A stretch of 12,217 nt of DNA from Bifidobacteriaceae bacterium (GTDB lineage: Bacteria; Actinomycetota; Actinomycetes; Actinomycetales; WQXJ01). Position 1 is the stretch's first letter. Each line of letters opens with the position of its first letter. The notes beneath the pieces were generated by a model. That model was not told the origin of the DNA, made no database searches, and saw only the letters and a list, made by a program, of their open reading frames with translations. The stretch is from contig JAIRXV010000441.1 of the NCBI GenBank assembly GCA_031268115.1, positions 1-12,217 of the forward strand, in the 5' to 3' direction. Shown one piece after another: positions 1-7,308 of this stretch. Position numbers and translations under genes: made by a program.

Positions 1-1368
1 CTCGACCGCTGTCGCCTCCTCCGCGGTCCCGACCGCCATATGAGCGAAGCCGTGCGCCGGGGCGACCCGCGCCAGGCGCACGGTCCCGAACCCGTAGCCG
101 TTGCCCTTGTTCACGGGGATCATCCCAGGACGCGCCGCTGCGAGCGCGTCGATCTGCCCACGCCACGCGACCATGTCCACGTGAAGGACCAGCGCCATCG
201 TCTGCCCCTCTCTTTGGCCACGGCGGGCCATAGCGAGTTGGAAAGCCCGGTGGATAACCGGGCGGATCACTGCCGTCCACTCCCCGAAGTATTGCTGGGC
301 GTAACCCCCGGTGCCCACTTTGAATTGGACCAGTCCAACATGGGGATCGGCCGGGTCGAGCGTGCCGGTGATCCCCCGCATGTCGTAGATGCGATCCCCG
401 CGGACGATGGCGTCCCTCACCATCGCCCACTGGATCGCATTCGACCCGCGCACCTCGCGGTTGCGAGTGGACGAAGCCCCGTACGAGTACCACGTGTGTC
501 CGGGCACACGGATCGCGATCGCGGCCGCGGCCAGTTGTGAGGCGTGGCGCGCGAGGTACAGGGTCAGACGGTCCGGGGTCTCGGCGGTCAGCGCATCCCG
601 CATCCGCTCGAAGTACTCCAGGGGGCGGGGCGTGAAGCGGTCGCGCTCCGCGGTCTCCAGGTACAACGCGTGGAACGCCGCCAGGTCGGCGCGCACGCCG
701 CGGGCAACCTCCACTCCCGCGGCGTCCGCCTTGCGAATGTTGCGCCGCCACAACTGGTTGAAGCCGGCCAACACGTCGGCCTCGGACCGCCCAGCGAGGG
801 GAACTTGGAACACGTAGTCGGGCTGCCCTGCGGCAAACCCGGCGTGGGCGGCCGGGGGCCGCCAACCCGCGCCCGTCAGCGTCCGAGCCAGCGCCCCGGC
901 GATCGGGTTGGACTCGTCGGGCGCTACGTCCTCCAGGCGGGTCGCATCGCCGGCCATGGCCTTCTTTACCGTAGGGGCGTGCCAGCGCCGCCGCCACAGC
1001 GCCGGACCGACCGTCAAAGCGAACGCTCGGCGCGCCTCAGCGAACCGAATCAGCGCGGTCAGATGCTCCGCGGCGCGAGTCCCGACGGCCGTTGCCTGCG
1101 AGGGGGTTGGTGCGCCATCGGCGGCGAGGAACGTCAACGCCGGTCCCTCCGGCACGTAGGCGAGGCAATAGCCCGCCACCGGCATGGGACGCATCAGCAT
1201 CAAGGCCGCCCCGACCTGGCGGTCGCCTTCGAATAGGCCCACGCACTCGTGGCGCCATTCGCGCTTGACCGACCCCCAGGCCGGTGTCTGAAGGAAACTG
1301 ACCGGGCCGTTGGCGTCGATCCAGGCCAGGTGCTCGGCAGCAGAGATCGGCCGGGCGGTGGGCGGCAT
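1..1368 (-). CDS. FemABX peptidoglycan bridge ligase fused to alanine-racemase-like PLP domain (partial)
   Basis: This frame is open from the ATG at 1368 to the window edge: 456 codons with no stop, 3' end missing. Residues 1 to about 385 are a FemA/FemB/FemX-type aminoacyltransferase, a family that uses aminoacyl-tRNA to add amino acids to the lipid II stem peptide at the cytoplasmic face of the membrane. Visible hallmarks are SFLQTPAWGSVKREW near the N-terminus, LWRRNIRKADAAGVEV, the RFTPRPLEYFERM region, and YDMRGITGTLDP followed by LVQFKVGTGG and GEW near the end. From M391 the chain reads MALVLHVDMVAWRGQ and then IPVNKGNGYGFG, the N-terminal strand and PLP-lysine loop of alanine-racemase-fold enzymes; K421 would carry PLP. 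In homologues known to me these are usually two adjacent genes. Here no stop separates them, but an RBS-like GAGAGGGG lies just before M391 (start at 198), so a separate racemase product is possible. The GCGAGG before the ATG at 1368 is a plausible RBS. The acceptor amino acid cannot be told from sequence. Confidence 0.85.
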   Translation of the reverse strand, partial: MPPTARPISAAEHLAWIDANGPVSFLQTPAWGSVKREWRHECVGLFEGDRQVGAALMLMRPMPVAGYCLAYVPEGPALTFLAADGAPTPSQATAVGTRAAEHLTALIRFAEARRAFALTVGPALWRRRWHAPTVKKAMAGDATRLEDVAPDESNPIAGALARTLTGAGWRPPAAHAGFAAGQPDYVFQVPLAGRSEADVLAGFNQLWRRNIRKADAAGVEVARGVRADLAAFHALYLETAERDRFTPRPLEYFERMRDALTAETPDRLTLYLARHASQLAAAAIAIRVPGHTWYSYGASSTRNREVRGSNAIQWAMVRDAIVRGDRIYDMRGITGTLDPADPHVGLVQFKVGTGGYAQQYFGEWTAVIRPVIHRAFQLAMARRGQREGQTMALVLHVDMVAWRGQIDALAAARPGMIPVNKGNGYGFGTVRLARVAPAHGFAHMAVGTAEEATAVE

Positions 1369-1412
1369 GGCGCCTCGCTTCTTGGGTGACGGGTTGGCGG
1401 CGGCAAACCCAC

Positions 1413-1418
1413 ATTACA
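1413..1418 (-). promoter_or_regulatory. Candidate -10 element for the fem-racemase gene
   Basis: On the minus strand this reads TGTAAT, about 45 bases upstream of the ATG at 1368, inside the 140-base divergent gap with sepH. It is a fair -10 match in an otherwise GC-rich gap, but I see no convincing -35 at the right distance. The call rests on one hexamer and position only. Confidence 0.25.
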
Positions 1419-1508
1419 GGGACGGCGCCCGCCTTAGGGGAGCCCGGGTCGGCGGCACACCGCGCCGGTTGCCGTGTGGGCGCCGCCGAATGTGGGATTC
1501 TTCCGTCC

Positions 1509-3587
1509 GTGGCATCCGATTCAGAGTCGTTGCAGCTGTTGCGTTACGACGGCACGACATCCGACCGCATCAGGCTCGTGGCCGATGACGGCACGCGCTA
1601 CCTCCTAGAGGTCACCGAAGAAGTCCGTGGAGCGGTGGGCCGGTTGGGAGCCCTCGCGGCGAGGCTAGCCCAAGAATTCGACTCCGACCTGCGCCCACGC
1701 GACATTCAATCACTCATCCGCAGCGGGATCGGCCCAGAGGAACTGGCTCAGGCCGCCGGAATCGACCCCGAAGTCGTTTGGCGTTACGCCGGGCCCGTAG
1801 TGGACGAGCGGGCGTGGATCGCCGGGCGCGCTCAGGAAGTCCCCGTCAGCCACGACGAGGGAGCCCCATTGCTCGGTGAACTCGCGCTCGACCGGCTGGC
1901 CACCCGCGGTGTCAGCCCCGATTCGATGACCTGGGATGCGCTGCGAGATCGGGGTCGGTGGATCGTAACGCTGGCGTACTCCTCCGGCGAAGGCGACGCT
2001 GAGGCACGCTGGGCCGTCGATCTGTCCCGCGCCGCCCTTGAGGCTTTGGACGATGAGGCGGCGTGGATCTCTGAGACGGTCATCCCGGAGGCGCCAGTGC
2101 TATTCGATTCGGCACGGCCATTCGCGGCGATTCGGGGTGGGGTATTGGAAGACGAGGACGATGCCGAGTTCCCGACCATCCCTACGGACACGGACGGCGG
2201 GCCACTCGCGGACGAGCCCGACCTGCCGCCATCCCTCACCTTGCTCGACGATTTGATGAATGCGCGCGGCCAACGCCAGCCCGTGGACCTTCCCCCGCAA
2301 GGCATCGGAATCGATCCGTTTCTTCCAACGCCTCCCAGCGGAATCGACACCGATTGGGCCGAGGACGGGGATGCGACCGCGGCACATGCGTTGGGCTCCC
2401 TGGCCGATGGAGCCACCGGTGAGACCCCTGCGGTGAGCGAGGCGCCGATGGCCGACATCCTGCAGCTCCTGCCGCCGCTCGAAGCGGAGGACACCAAGGC
2501 GCCCCTCTACTCCCAAATGACCCTCGGGGAAGCAAAGCACTCGTCGGGAACCGCCGCGGACGCCAACGTCCCCGACGAGGCCTCGACACCGGGCGGTCGG
2601 CGCCGGCCCAGCAGGCGCTCCATCATCGACCGGGGCAGCGACCAAGACGGACCCGCCATGACCCGCCGCCCCCCGGCATCGGCCCTGGAGGACGATGCCC
2701 CGGTGGGCCTCGAAGGCAAGACTGGCGCAGCTCGCGGGGCCGGCGAAGCGGACGCGCCGCTCGAACGCGGCAGCCGGAGCGCCGCCCAAACCCCGCCAGC
2801 TCCGGTTGAATCCGGTGAGGCCGGCCCGACGCGGAGCCGGCGTCGGCCAACCCGCCGCTCCATTCGCGAAGAATCGGCCCCGCGACCGGTGCCGGGTTCT
2901 GGGGTTGCGTCGCAGGGGTCGGCCTCGCCCACTGCACCGGCAAGCCCAACAGCGCCAAACCCAGCGGCAACACCAGCTCCGCCAGCGCCAGCTCCACGAC
3001 CAGCACCAACTCCGACTCCAAGAGCAACTACACCAGCGGCCACACCAACAGCCGGTGCCGCAACACCAGTAACACCGCCGACTCCACCAACACCGGCCCC
3101 ACTAGAAACTTCGCCAACTACACCGCCAACAGCCTCAATAGCAACACCAACACCAACACCAACACCAGCACCAACGCCGCCTGCGCATTCGGTCGCGCGC
3201 CCGGCGGCATCGACGGGGCCAACGGCTCCTGCGCCGCGCGCTAAGAGGGCTGCCGCCCGACCCGGCCCCGCGCCCAGGCAGGGCACCAACCCGTCGCGCC
3301 CTTCGGACCAGCCCGCGCAAGCGCCGACGAGCCCCGAATCCAGCCCGGAACGCACCGCCCGTCCCCCGACAACCCGCCGCAGCGCCCGGCGCGCTTCGGG
3401 CCCACCCGAGGCGCCACCAGAGGCCAACCCGACCGAAGTGGTTGCACTCCTGCCGCTGGAGGGCATCGACCTGGCCGCCCCCACCAAGCCGAAGGCCGAA
3501 GAGGAGGGCAAACCTCGGCCGCGTTCCCGCCGAAGCTCCGTGCCAAGCTGGGATGAGATCGTTTTCGGAGCGAAGCCCGACAGGTAG
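1509..3587 (+). CDS. sepH: Septation protein SepH (DUF3071 family)
   Basis: A 692-residue protein if started at the GTG at 1509. An upstream ATG at 1386 is in frame but would add 41 residues unlike the family, which begins directly with the strand seen here as LQLLRYDGT. Residues 1-190 match the DUF3071 domain: LRLV/DDGTRYLLEV strands, a helix-turn-helix-like segment at about 62-97 (LRPRDIQSLIRSGIGPEEL, then AAGIDPEVVWRYAGPV), LGELALDRLATRGV, and a W-rich end (MTWDALRDRGRW, LDDEAAWI). A long acidic then Pro/Ala/Thr-rich linker follows, and the conserved tail RRSSVPSWDEIVFG sits at 674-687. In Streptomyces and mycobacteria SepH is known to bind FtsZ and promote its assembly during septation. 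The linker carries RRRPxRRSI-type basic repeats (about 362-372, 442-452, with weaker copies near 623-630 and 670-677). It is convergent with the phosphatase gene, an association I recall as common in actinobacteria. The length is larger than in Streptomyces, mainly from the linker. Confidence 0.93.
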   Translation: MASDSESLQLLRYDGTTSDRIRLVADDGTRYLLEVTEEVRGAVGRLGALAARLAQEFDSDLRPRDIQSLIRSGIGPEELAQAAGIDPEVVWRYAGPVVDERAWIAGRAQEVPVSHDEGAPLLGELALDRLATRGVSPDSMTWDALRDRGRWIVTLAYSSGEGDAEARWAVDLSRAALEALDDEAAWISETVIPEAPVLFDSARPFAAIRGGVLEDEDDAEFPTIPTDTDGGPLADEPDLPPSLTLLDDLMNARGQRQPVDLPPQGIGIDPFLPTPPSGIDTDWAEDGDATAAHALGSLADGATGETPAVSEAPMADILQLLPPLEAEDTKAPLYSQMTLGEAKHSSGTAADANVPDEASTPGGRRRPSRRSIIDRGSDQDGPAMTRRPPASALEDDAPVGLEGKTGAARGAGEADAPLERGSRSAAQTPPAPVESGEAGPTRSRRRPTRRSIREESAPRPVPGSGVASQGSASPTAPASPTAPNPAATPAPPAPAPRPAPTPTPRATTPAATPTAGAATPVTPPTPPTPAPLETSPTTPPTASIATPTPTPTPAPTPPAHSVARPAASTGPTAPAPRAKRAAARPGPAPRQGTNPSRPSDQPAQAPTSPESSPERTARPPTTRRSARRASGPPEAPPEANPTEVVALLPLEGIDLAAPTKPKAEEEGKPRPRSRRSSVPSWDEIVFGAKPDR
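2926..3190 (+). repeat. Low-complexity Pro/Ala/Thr-coding tract in sepH
   Basis: The sepH linker here encodes almost only Pro, Ala and Thr. It includes four perfect tandem copies of the hexamer AACACC at 3143-3166 (Thr-Pro repeats) and many imperfect copies around them. The base composition is unusually rich in A and C on the coding strand compared with the rest of the gene. Such tracts expand and contract by slippage in multiples of six without breaking the frame. The encoded segment is probably disordered. Confidence 0.75.
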
Positions 3588-3594
3588 CGGGAAC

Positions 3595-3623
3595 TGCCCG
3601 GGCCTTTCGCTAATGCTCGGGCA
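3595..3623. terminator. Shared hairpin between convergent sepH and phosphatase genes
   Basis: Arms TGCCCGGGC (3595-3603) and GCTCGGGCA (3615-3623) pair over nine bases, with one G-U, around an 11-base loop. It begins eight bases after the sepH stop and overlaps the stop codon of the opposing phosphatase gene. No clear T-run follows on either side, so termination is inferred from position and stem strength. Confidence 0.4.
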
Positions 3624-4782
3624 ACACGTCGATGAACGGGACATCCATTTCGTCTCGCGTCAGCGAACCGTGTTGGCCGATCATCGCCAGGGATGCGCGG
3701 GTGGCGCTGCGCGAATCGACAATGGTGGTTCGACCGGCTGCCGCAACTACGACATCGCCCAGCATCGGTTCAACCCTTTCGTCCACCCTCCCCCCAAACA
3801 GGCCGAACCCGATGGCTTCGCGTCGAGTTAGGACCCAGCCTGTCGAACCGATTGCTTCGCGCCAGCGGGAGGCAATGCGAACGGGGTCCGGACCGTACAC
3901 GTGCAGCGCCCGGGCCTCCCCCGCAACAAGATCGACTCCCTCGGCCAGCGCCGGCGCGGCGGCGACATCGATGACTCCGCCGGGGTCGGCATCGACCATT
4001 CCGTGGTCGGCGGTGAGCCACAACGCGGCCGAATCGGGTAGCTGCGACCGGAGGCGTTTCATCGACTGATCGAGTTCCTCAACGGCGTGCTCCCACTGCT
4101 GCGACCGCCAGCCATACGAATGCCCGGCCTTGTCGATGTCGCCCCAATAGAGATAGACGACGCCCCCACGGGATGCCGCCCCGGCCGCTTGGCTGACGCG
4201 CTCCTCCGGGCTAGCGGCCGGGGCGAAGTCCGATCCCCGCAGCGATGCCGCAGTCAAGGGCGATTCGCGAAAACGCGTCTCGCCAATGAATGCCACGGGC
4301 CGCCCGGCCCTTGCCAGCCGCTCGAAGTACGTGGTGTGCGGTTGCCACACCTGTGGTGGGGTCGCCGATTCCCACCCGATCAGGGTTGTGCGCCGCCGGC
4401 TACCCGGATCGCGCAGCGAATACCCCGCCAAACCCGTTTCGCCGGGCGCCAAACCCGTTCCAAGGCTTGCCAAACTCGCCACGGTGGTGGAAGGAAACCC
4501 GCTGCGCAGAACTTGGCGCGAATAGCGGGTCAGGAAGCGAGCATGGCCGGCACGCTGCGCCAACTGAGTCTCGCCTAGCCCGTCCGCCAACACCACGCAA
4601 ACCGCGCTGTGCGATCCGGTAGGAGCCCCACGCCACGCTGTCCCGGACGGACCGGGCAGGTCTAATCCACAGGCCAACGCCGCCGCCGGCAACACCGCTC
4701 CAAGACATCCACCCTCATAGCTGGGCATCTGCACCCATGGCGGGATGCCCACCGGCACCAGGGGAAGCCCACCGCGTGTCAT
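3610..4782 (-). CDS. Alkaline phosphatase superfamily / type I phosphodiesterase-nucleotide pyrophosphatase
   Basis: A 390-residue metal-dependent phosphoesterase of the alkaline phosphatase fold. The two-metal ligand set is visible: D67 in VVLADGLG, the nucleophile region FPSTT (Thr99/Thr100), D217 and H221 in GDIDKAGH, D259-H260 in TADHG, and H371 in IGQHGSLT. The motif FPSTTVASLASLGTGLAPG followed by GLAGY is typical of actinobacterial members and of nucleotide pyrophosphatase relatives. No clear signal peptide or membrane helix is present, so it is probably cytoplasmic. The substrate is unknown. The start ATG overlaps the stop of the upstream DUF5998 gene as ATGA, implying translational coupling. 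The pair next to sepH is, as far as I recall, conserved in actinobacteria, which hints at a shared but undefined role. All expected metal ligands are present, so it should be active. Confidence 0.88.
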   Translation of the reverse strand: MTRGGLPLVPVGIPPWVQMPSYEGGCLGAVLPAAALACGLDLPGPSGTAWRGAPTGSHSAVCVVLADGLGETQLAQRAGHARFLTRYSRQVLRSGFPSTTVASLASLGTGLAPGETGLAGYSLRDPGSRRRTTLIGWESATPPQVWQPHTTYFERLARAGRPVAFIGETRFRESPLTAASLRGSDFAPAASPEERVSQAAGAASRGGVVYLYWGDIDKAGHSYGWRSQQWEHAVEELDQSMKRLRSQLPDSAALWLTADHGMVDADPGGVIDVAAAPALAEGVDLVAGEARALHVYGPDPVRIASRWREAIGSTGWVLTRREAIGFGLFGGRVDERVEPMLGDVVVAAAGRTTIVDSRSATRASLAMIGQHGSLTRDEMDVPFIDVLPEH

Positions 4783-5333
4783 GGCACGCTGGTCGCTTTC
4801 GACAGGGCCCGAGCGAACGACAGCGCCTCCTTGAGCTGTTCGGGCCCGTCTGCTTCCTCGCTGACGCGGATCACGATGTCATCCGCGCCGATCGAACCCG
4901 CATAGCCGTGATCCGCCGTACACGACGGATCGGAGCACTGCGCCGGTTCCAAGTCCAGGCGAGCGGCGCCACCCCAGCCGATCGAGACCGTCACCGAACG
5001 AGACTTTGCGTCGCCATCGCTCATCATGTGGGTCACCCCGACGCAGCGGATCGCTCTGAGCGCCACCGCATCCGTGGTGGCCGCCGTCACCACCGCCCCG
5101 CCGGGCCCCTCGACTCTGTCGTCTACGTGGGTGGAGACCATGCGTGTGGGGGTCAAGACCATCACGGTCACGTGAGAGCCGACCGCCCCAGCGCTCATGG
5201 TGGGCTCGCAATGCACGAGATGGGCGCGAATCTCCTCGCCCGCCAACGCCGTGTCGACCACGTCCCACACCAACGCAGGAAAATAGCCCGTAGCCTCGAT
5301 TCTCGCTTTGAGGTCGTCTTGAGAGATCTTCAC
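4779..5333 (-). CDS. DUF5998 family protein
   Basis: A 184-residue protein starting at the GTG at 5333 (VKISQDDLKARIEATGYFPALV), which matches the usual family N-terminus. The open frame runs further upstream to 5540, but that stretch is thrC debris, not part of this gene. Recognisable family features are the paired hydrophobic strands SHVTVMVLT, a VTVSIGWGGAARLDLEPA block, then CSDPSCTADHGYAGS with two Cys (and a third candidate ligand, His) that could form a small metal- or disulfide-type site, and a helical C-terminus VSEEADGPEQLKEALSFARAL. The function of the family is unknown. It is translationally coupled to the downstream phosphatase through ATGA at 4779-4782, so the two proteins are likely made together. 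An AGGTGG lies about 16 bases before the GTG, rather far for an RBS. The gene reads clean, in sharp contrast to the decayed thrC immediately upstream. Confidence 0.88.
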   Translation of the reverse strand: MKISQDDLKARIEATGYFPALVWDVVDTALAGEEIRAHLVHCEPTMSAGAVGSHVTVMVLTPTRMVSTHVDDRVEGPGGAVVTAATTDAVALRAIRCVGVTHMMSDGDAKSRSVTVSIGWGGAARLDLEPAQCSDPSCTADHGYAGSIGADDIVIRVSEEADGPEQLKEALSFARALSKATSVP

Positions 5334-5417
5334 CCCGGCATCATGACATCCACCTACGACATCGGTCGATTCGGCGCGCTGACAGGGTAGGGTCGGCCAC
5401 CCGGCGAGGTGCACGCC

Positions 5418-5985
5418 TGTCGGCGGGTCCTTTTCCGGGCGGCCGAGCACAATGGGTGCGGCCCCGCCGCCTAGAATCCCCACATCGCCGGGGTGCGGGT
5501 GGCCAGCCCCTCCGCGGCGCACTCCCGGTACCCCTTCCAATACGCCGTGATGTTGCCGGCGTTGCCCACCGGCAGCGCGTGGATGGCCGGAGCATCCCCG
5601 AGGGCGTCCACAATCTCGAAAGCGGCGGTCCTATGGCCCTCGATCCGGTACGGGTTGACCGCGTTGACCAACTCCACAGGGTAGGCCTCGGACAGTTTGC
5701 AGGCGGCCACCAGACAATCGTCGAAGTTCCCGTCCAACTGCGGCAGCCGCGCCCCGTGCGCCACCGCTTGGGGCAGTTTGCCCATGGCGATCTTGCCCTC
5801 GGGCACCAGGACCGCGCAGGTCATCCCGGCGCGGGTGGCGTATCCGCCCCGACGATGCCGGACAGCCGCGGAGCCGGAACCGTGGGAGTGCCGCCCTCCC
5901 CCAGGTCGACGACCGGCCCTCCGGGCCTCGGCGGCAGGCGGTCGGCGTATTCGCCGATCACGCCGCGCCAGATGTGCGCCGCGGC
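5418..5985 (-). pseudogene. thrC: Threonine synthase remnant
   Basis: Threonine synthase converts O-phosphohomoserine to threonine using PLP. The relic starts as AAHIWRGVIGEYADRLP directly after the hom stop, but the expected ATG reads GCG, so the start is lost. It continues to GEGGTPTVPAPRLSGIVG and then jumps frame into YATRAGMTCAVLVPEGKIA. The roughly 50-60 codons normally between, including the PLP-lysine motif SFKDRGMT and the STGNTSAS phosphate loop, are deleted. A well conserved stretch follows (DGNFDDC, NPYRIEGHRTAAFEIVDALG, PVGNAGNITAYWKGY, MWGF) up to TAG at 5473-5471, where the family has Gln (CAG to TAG). A one-base loss then shifts the frame to GGGAAPIVLGRPEKDPPT, after which the C-terminal part is missing. 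Without start, lysine and C-terminus it cannot be functional. The order hom-thrC is the standard actinobacterial one; thrB is not seen. Confidence 0.9.
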
Positions 5986-7189
5986 CTAGACTCCCTCGAC
6001 CCGGATGACCCCGGCCACTGAATCGACCGCTTCGAGGGCTCCGAGTTCGGCCACGGTGGCGGACAGGTCCGCATCGGCGGCCGTGTGGGTGATGATGACC
6101 AGATTCGCCAAAGTTGCCGGACCTCCCGGAAGGGGGGTTCGCGGACCTAGTCGATGGACACCCGTGGGCGGCGAACACCTGCGCTACGGCCGCCAGAACG
6201 CCCGGCCGGTCCGCGACGATCAACCGCACCTGGTAGCGCGTGCGCGCGAGCCCGATGGGCAGAGCCTTCAGGCCCGTGTACGCGGATTCCCCTGGGCCGA
6301 TCGGCGAATCCATCCGGTGCCGCGCCGCCGCCACCACGTCGCCGAGGACCGCCGAGGACCTCGCCACACCCCCGGCGCCCTGACCGTAGAACATGAGCGG
6401 GCCGGCGGCCTCGGATTCCGTGAAGACCGCATTGAACGCGCCACGGACGGAGGCGAGCGGGTGATCGAGCGGAACCAGCGCCGGGTGAACGCGAGCGATC
6501 ACGCCGAGGTGAGTGCCGGCATCGTCCACCGCCCGCTCCACAATGGCGAGCAACTTGATCGCGTAACCGTTCGCGCGGACCGCCTCCACATCCGCTGGGG
6601 TGATGGCGCTGATCTCCTCGCAGGACACCCGGTCGATGCTGATGCGCGTGTGGAACGCGAGAGAGGCGAGGATCGCGGCCTTGGACGCGGCGCCGAAACC
6701 CTCCACATCCGCCGTGGGATCCGCTTCCGCGTAGCCGAGGCGCTGGGCTTGGGCGACGGCCTCGTCGAAGGCGAGGTGTTCGCGGGTCATCTCGTCCAGC
6801 ACGTAGTTCGTGGTGCCGTTGACGATGCCAAGGATGCGGGAGACCGTATCGCCCGCCAAGGAGACCCGGACCCCGCGCACAATCGGGATGGCTCCGCCCA
6901 CGGCGGCCTCGTAGAACAGGTCCACGCCGGCTCAATCCCGCCCATGAGTTCGATGACGATGTCGGCGCGGGCGATCGGCTCCCACGCATCCGTGGTGGGG
7001 TGGGGGGATTCAGGCTTTGACCTGCGGCTCGTCGAGGGATTTGACGGCGACGCCGATGAACTCGAGGTCCGCGCCCGAGCGAGCCGCCTAGTCCGCGGCC
7101 TGGGTCATGAGGCCTCGACCGACCTCGGAGCCGACCACTCCGAATCCGAGAAGCACGATACGCAAGGTGGGTCGCACAGGTGCGGTCAC
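5986..7189 (-). pseudogene. hom: Homoserine dehydrogenase remnant
   Basis: Homoserine dehydrogenase reduces aspartate semialdehyde to homoserine. The start is still neat: AAGGGG five bases before the GTG at 7189, then LRIVLLGFGVVGSEVGRGL, the NAD(P)-binding glycine loop. Lesions follow: TAG at 7090-7088 where homologues have Leu; TGA at 7012-7010 with a frameshift into DAWEPIARADIVIELMGGIEPA; and a deletion of about 40 codons with a frame change to GVDLFYEAAVGGAIPI, removing the TANKALL segment. A long clean stretch (RILGIVNGTTNYVLDEM, AEADPTADVEGFGAASKAAIL) has Gly where the catalytic Asp of EGxDxAxK is expected (codon 6694-6692). In the C-terminal ACT domain a one-base loss gives HG-VSID followed by TAG at 6149-6147. 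A further shift leads to ANLVIITHTAADADLSATV and the original stop TAG at 5988-5986. The number of independent lesions rules out a single sequencing error. Confidence 0.93.
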
Positions 7190-7270
7190 AACTGCCCCTT
7201 GGTGTGTGGACGGGTGATCGCTAGTAGGTTCCCACATCGGCGCGGGATGCGGGGCATGGGGGTGGCGTCG

Positions 7271-7297
7271 GTGAGGTGGGTGAGGTGGGTGAGGTGG
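7271..7297. repeat. Three tandem copies of a 9-base repeat
   Basis: GTGAGGTGG is repeated three times without a gap, just downstream of the acyltransferase stop (7309) and upstream of the hom relic. On the coding strand of those genes it reads CCACCTCAC. It is intergenic and has no evident pairing with itself. It is probably a slippage product. Confidence 0.7.
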
Positions 7298-7308
7298 GGC
7301 GCAGCAGT

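Noticed and set aside
40..1236. Long plus-strand frames at 40-540 and 544-1236
   Set aside because: They are antisense to the FemABX-racemase frame, which carries clear family motifs throughout.
2507..3511. A 334-codon Gly/Val/Ala-rich open frame on the minus strand
   Set aside because: It is the complement of the Pro/Ala/Thr linker of sepH; its repeats are a by-product of that low-complexity tract.
5334..5540. N-terminal extension of the DUF5998 protein by 69 codons
   Set aside because: The stretch encodes GGGAAPIVLGRPEKDPPT, a piece of threonine synthase in the shifted frame, so it is thrC debris fused to the open frame by chance.
6341..6360. Tandem 10-base duplication GCCGAGGACC in the hom relic
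   Set aside because: The encoded stretch SSAVLGDVV has the normal length and sequence of the family, so this is ordinary coding sequence rather than a new duplication.
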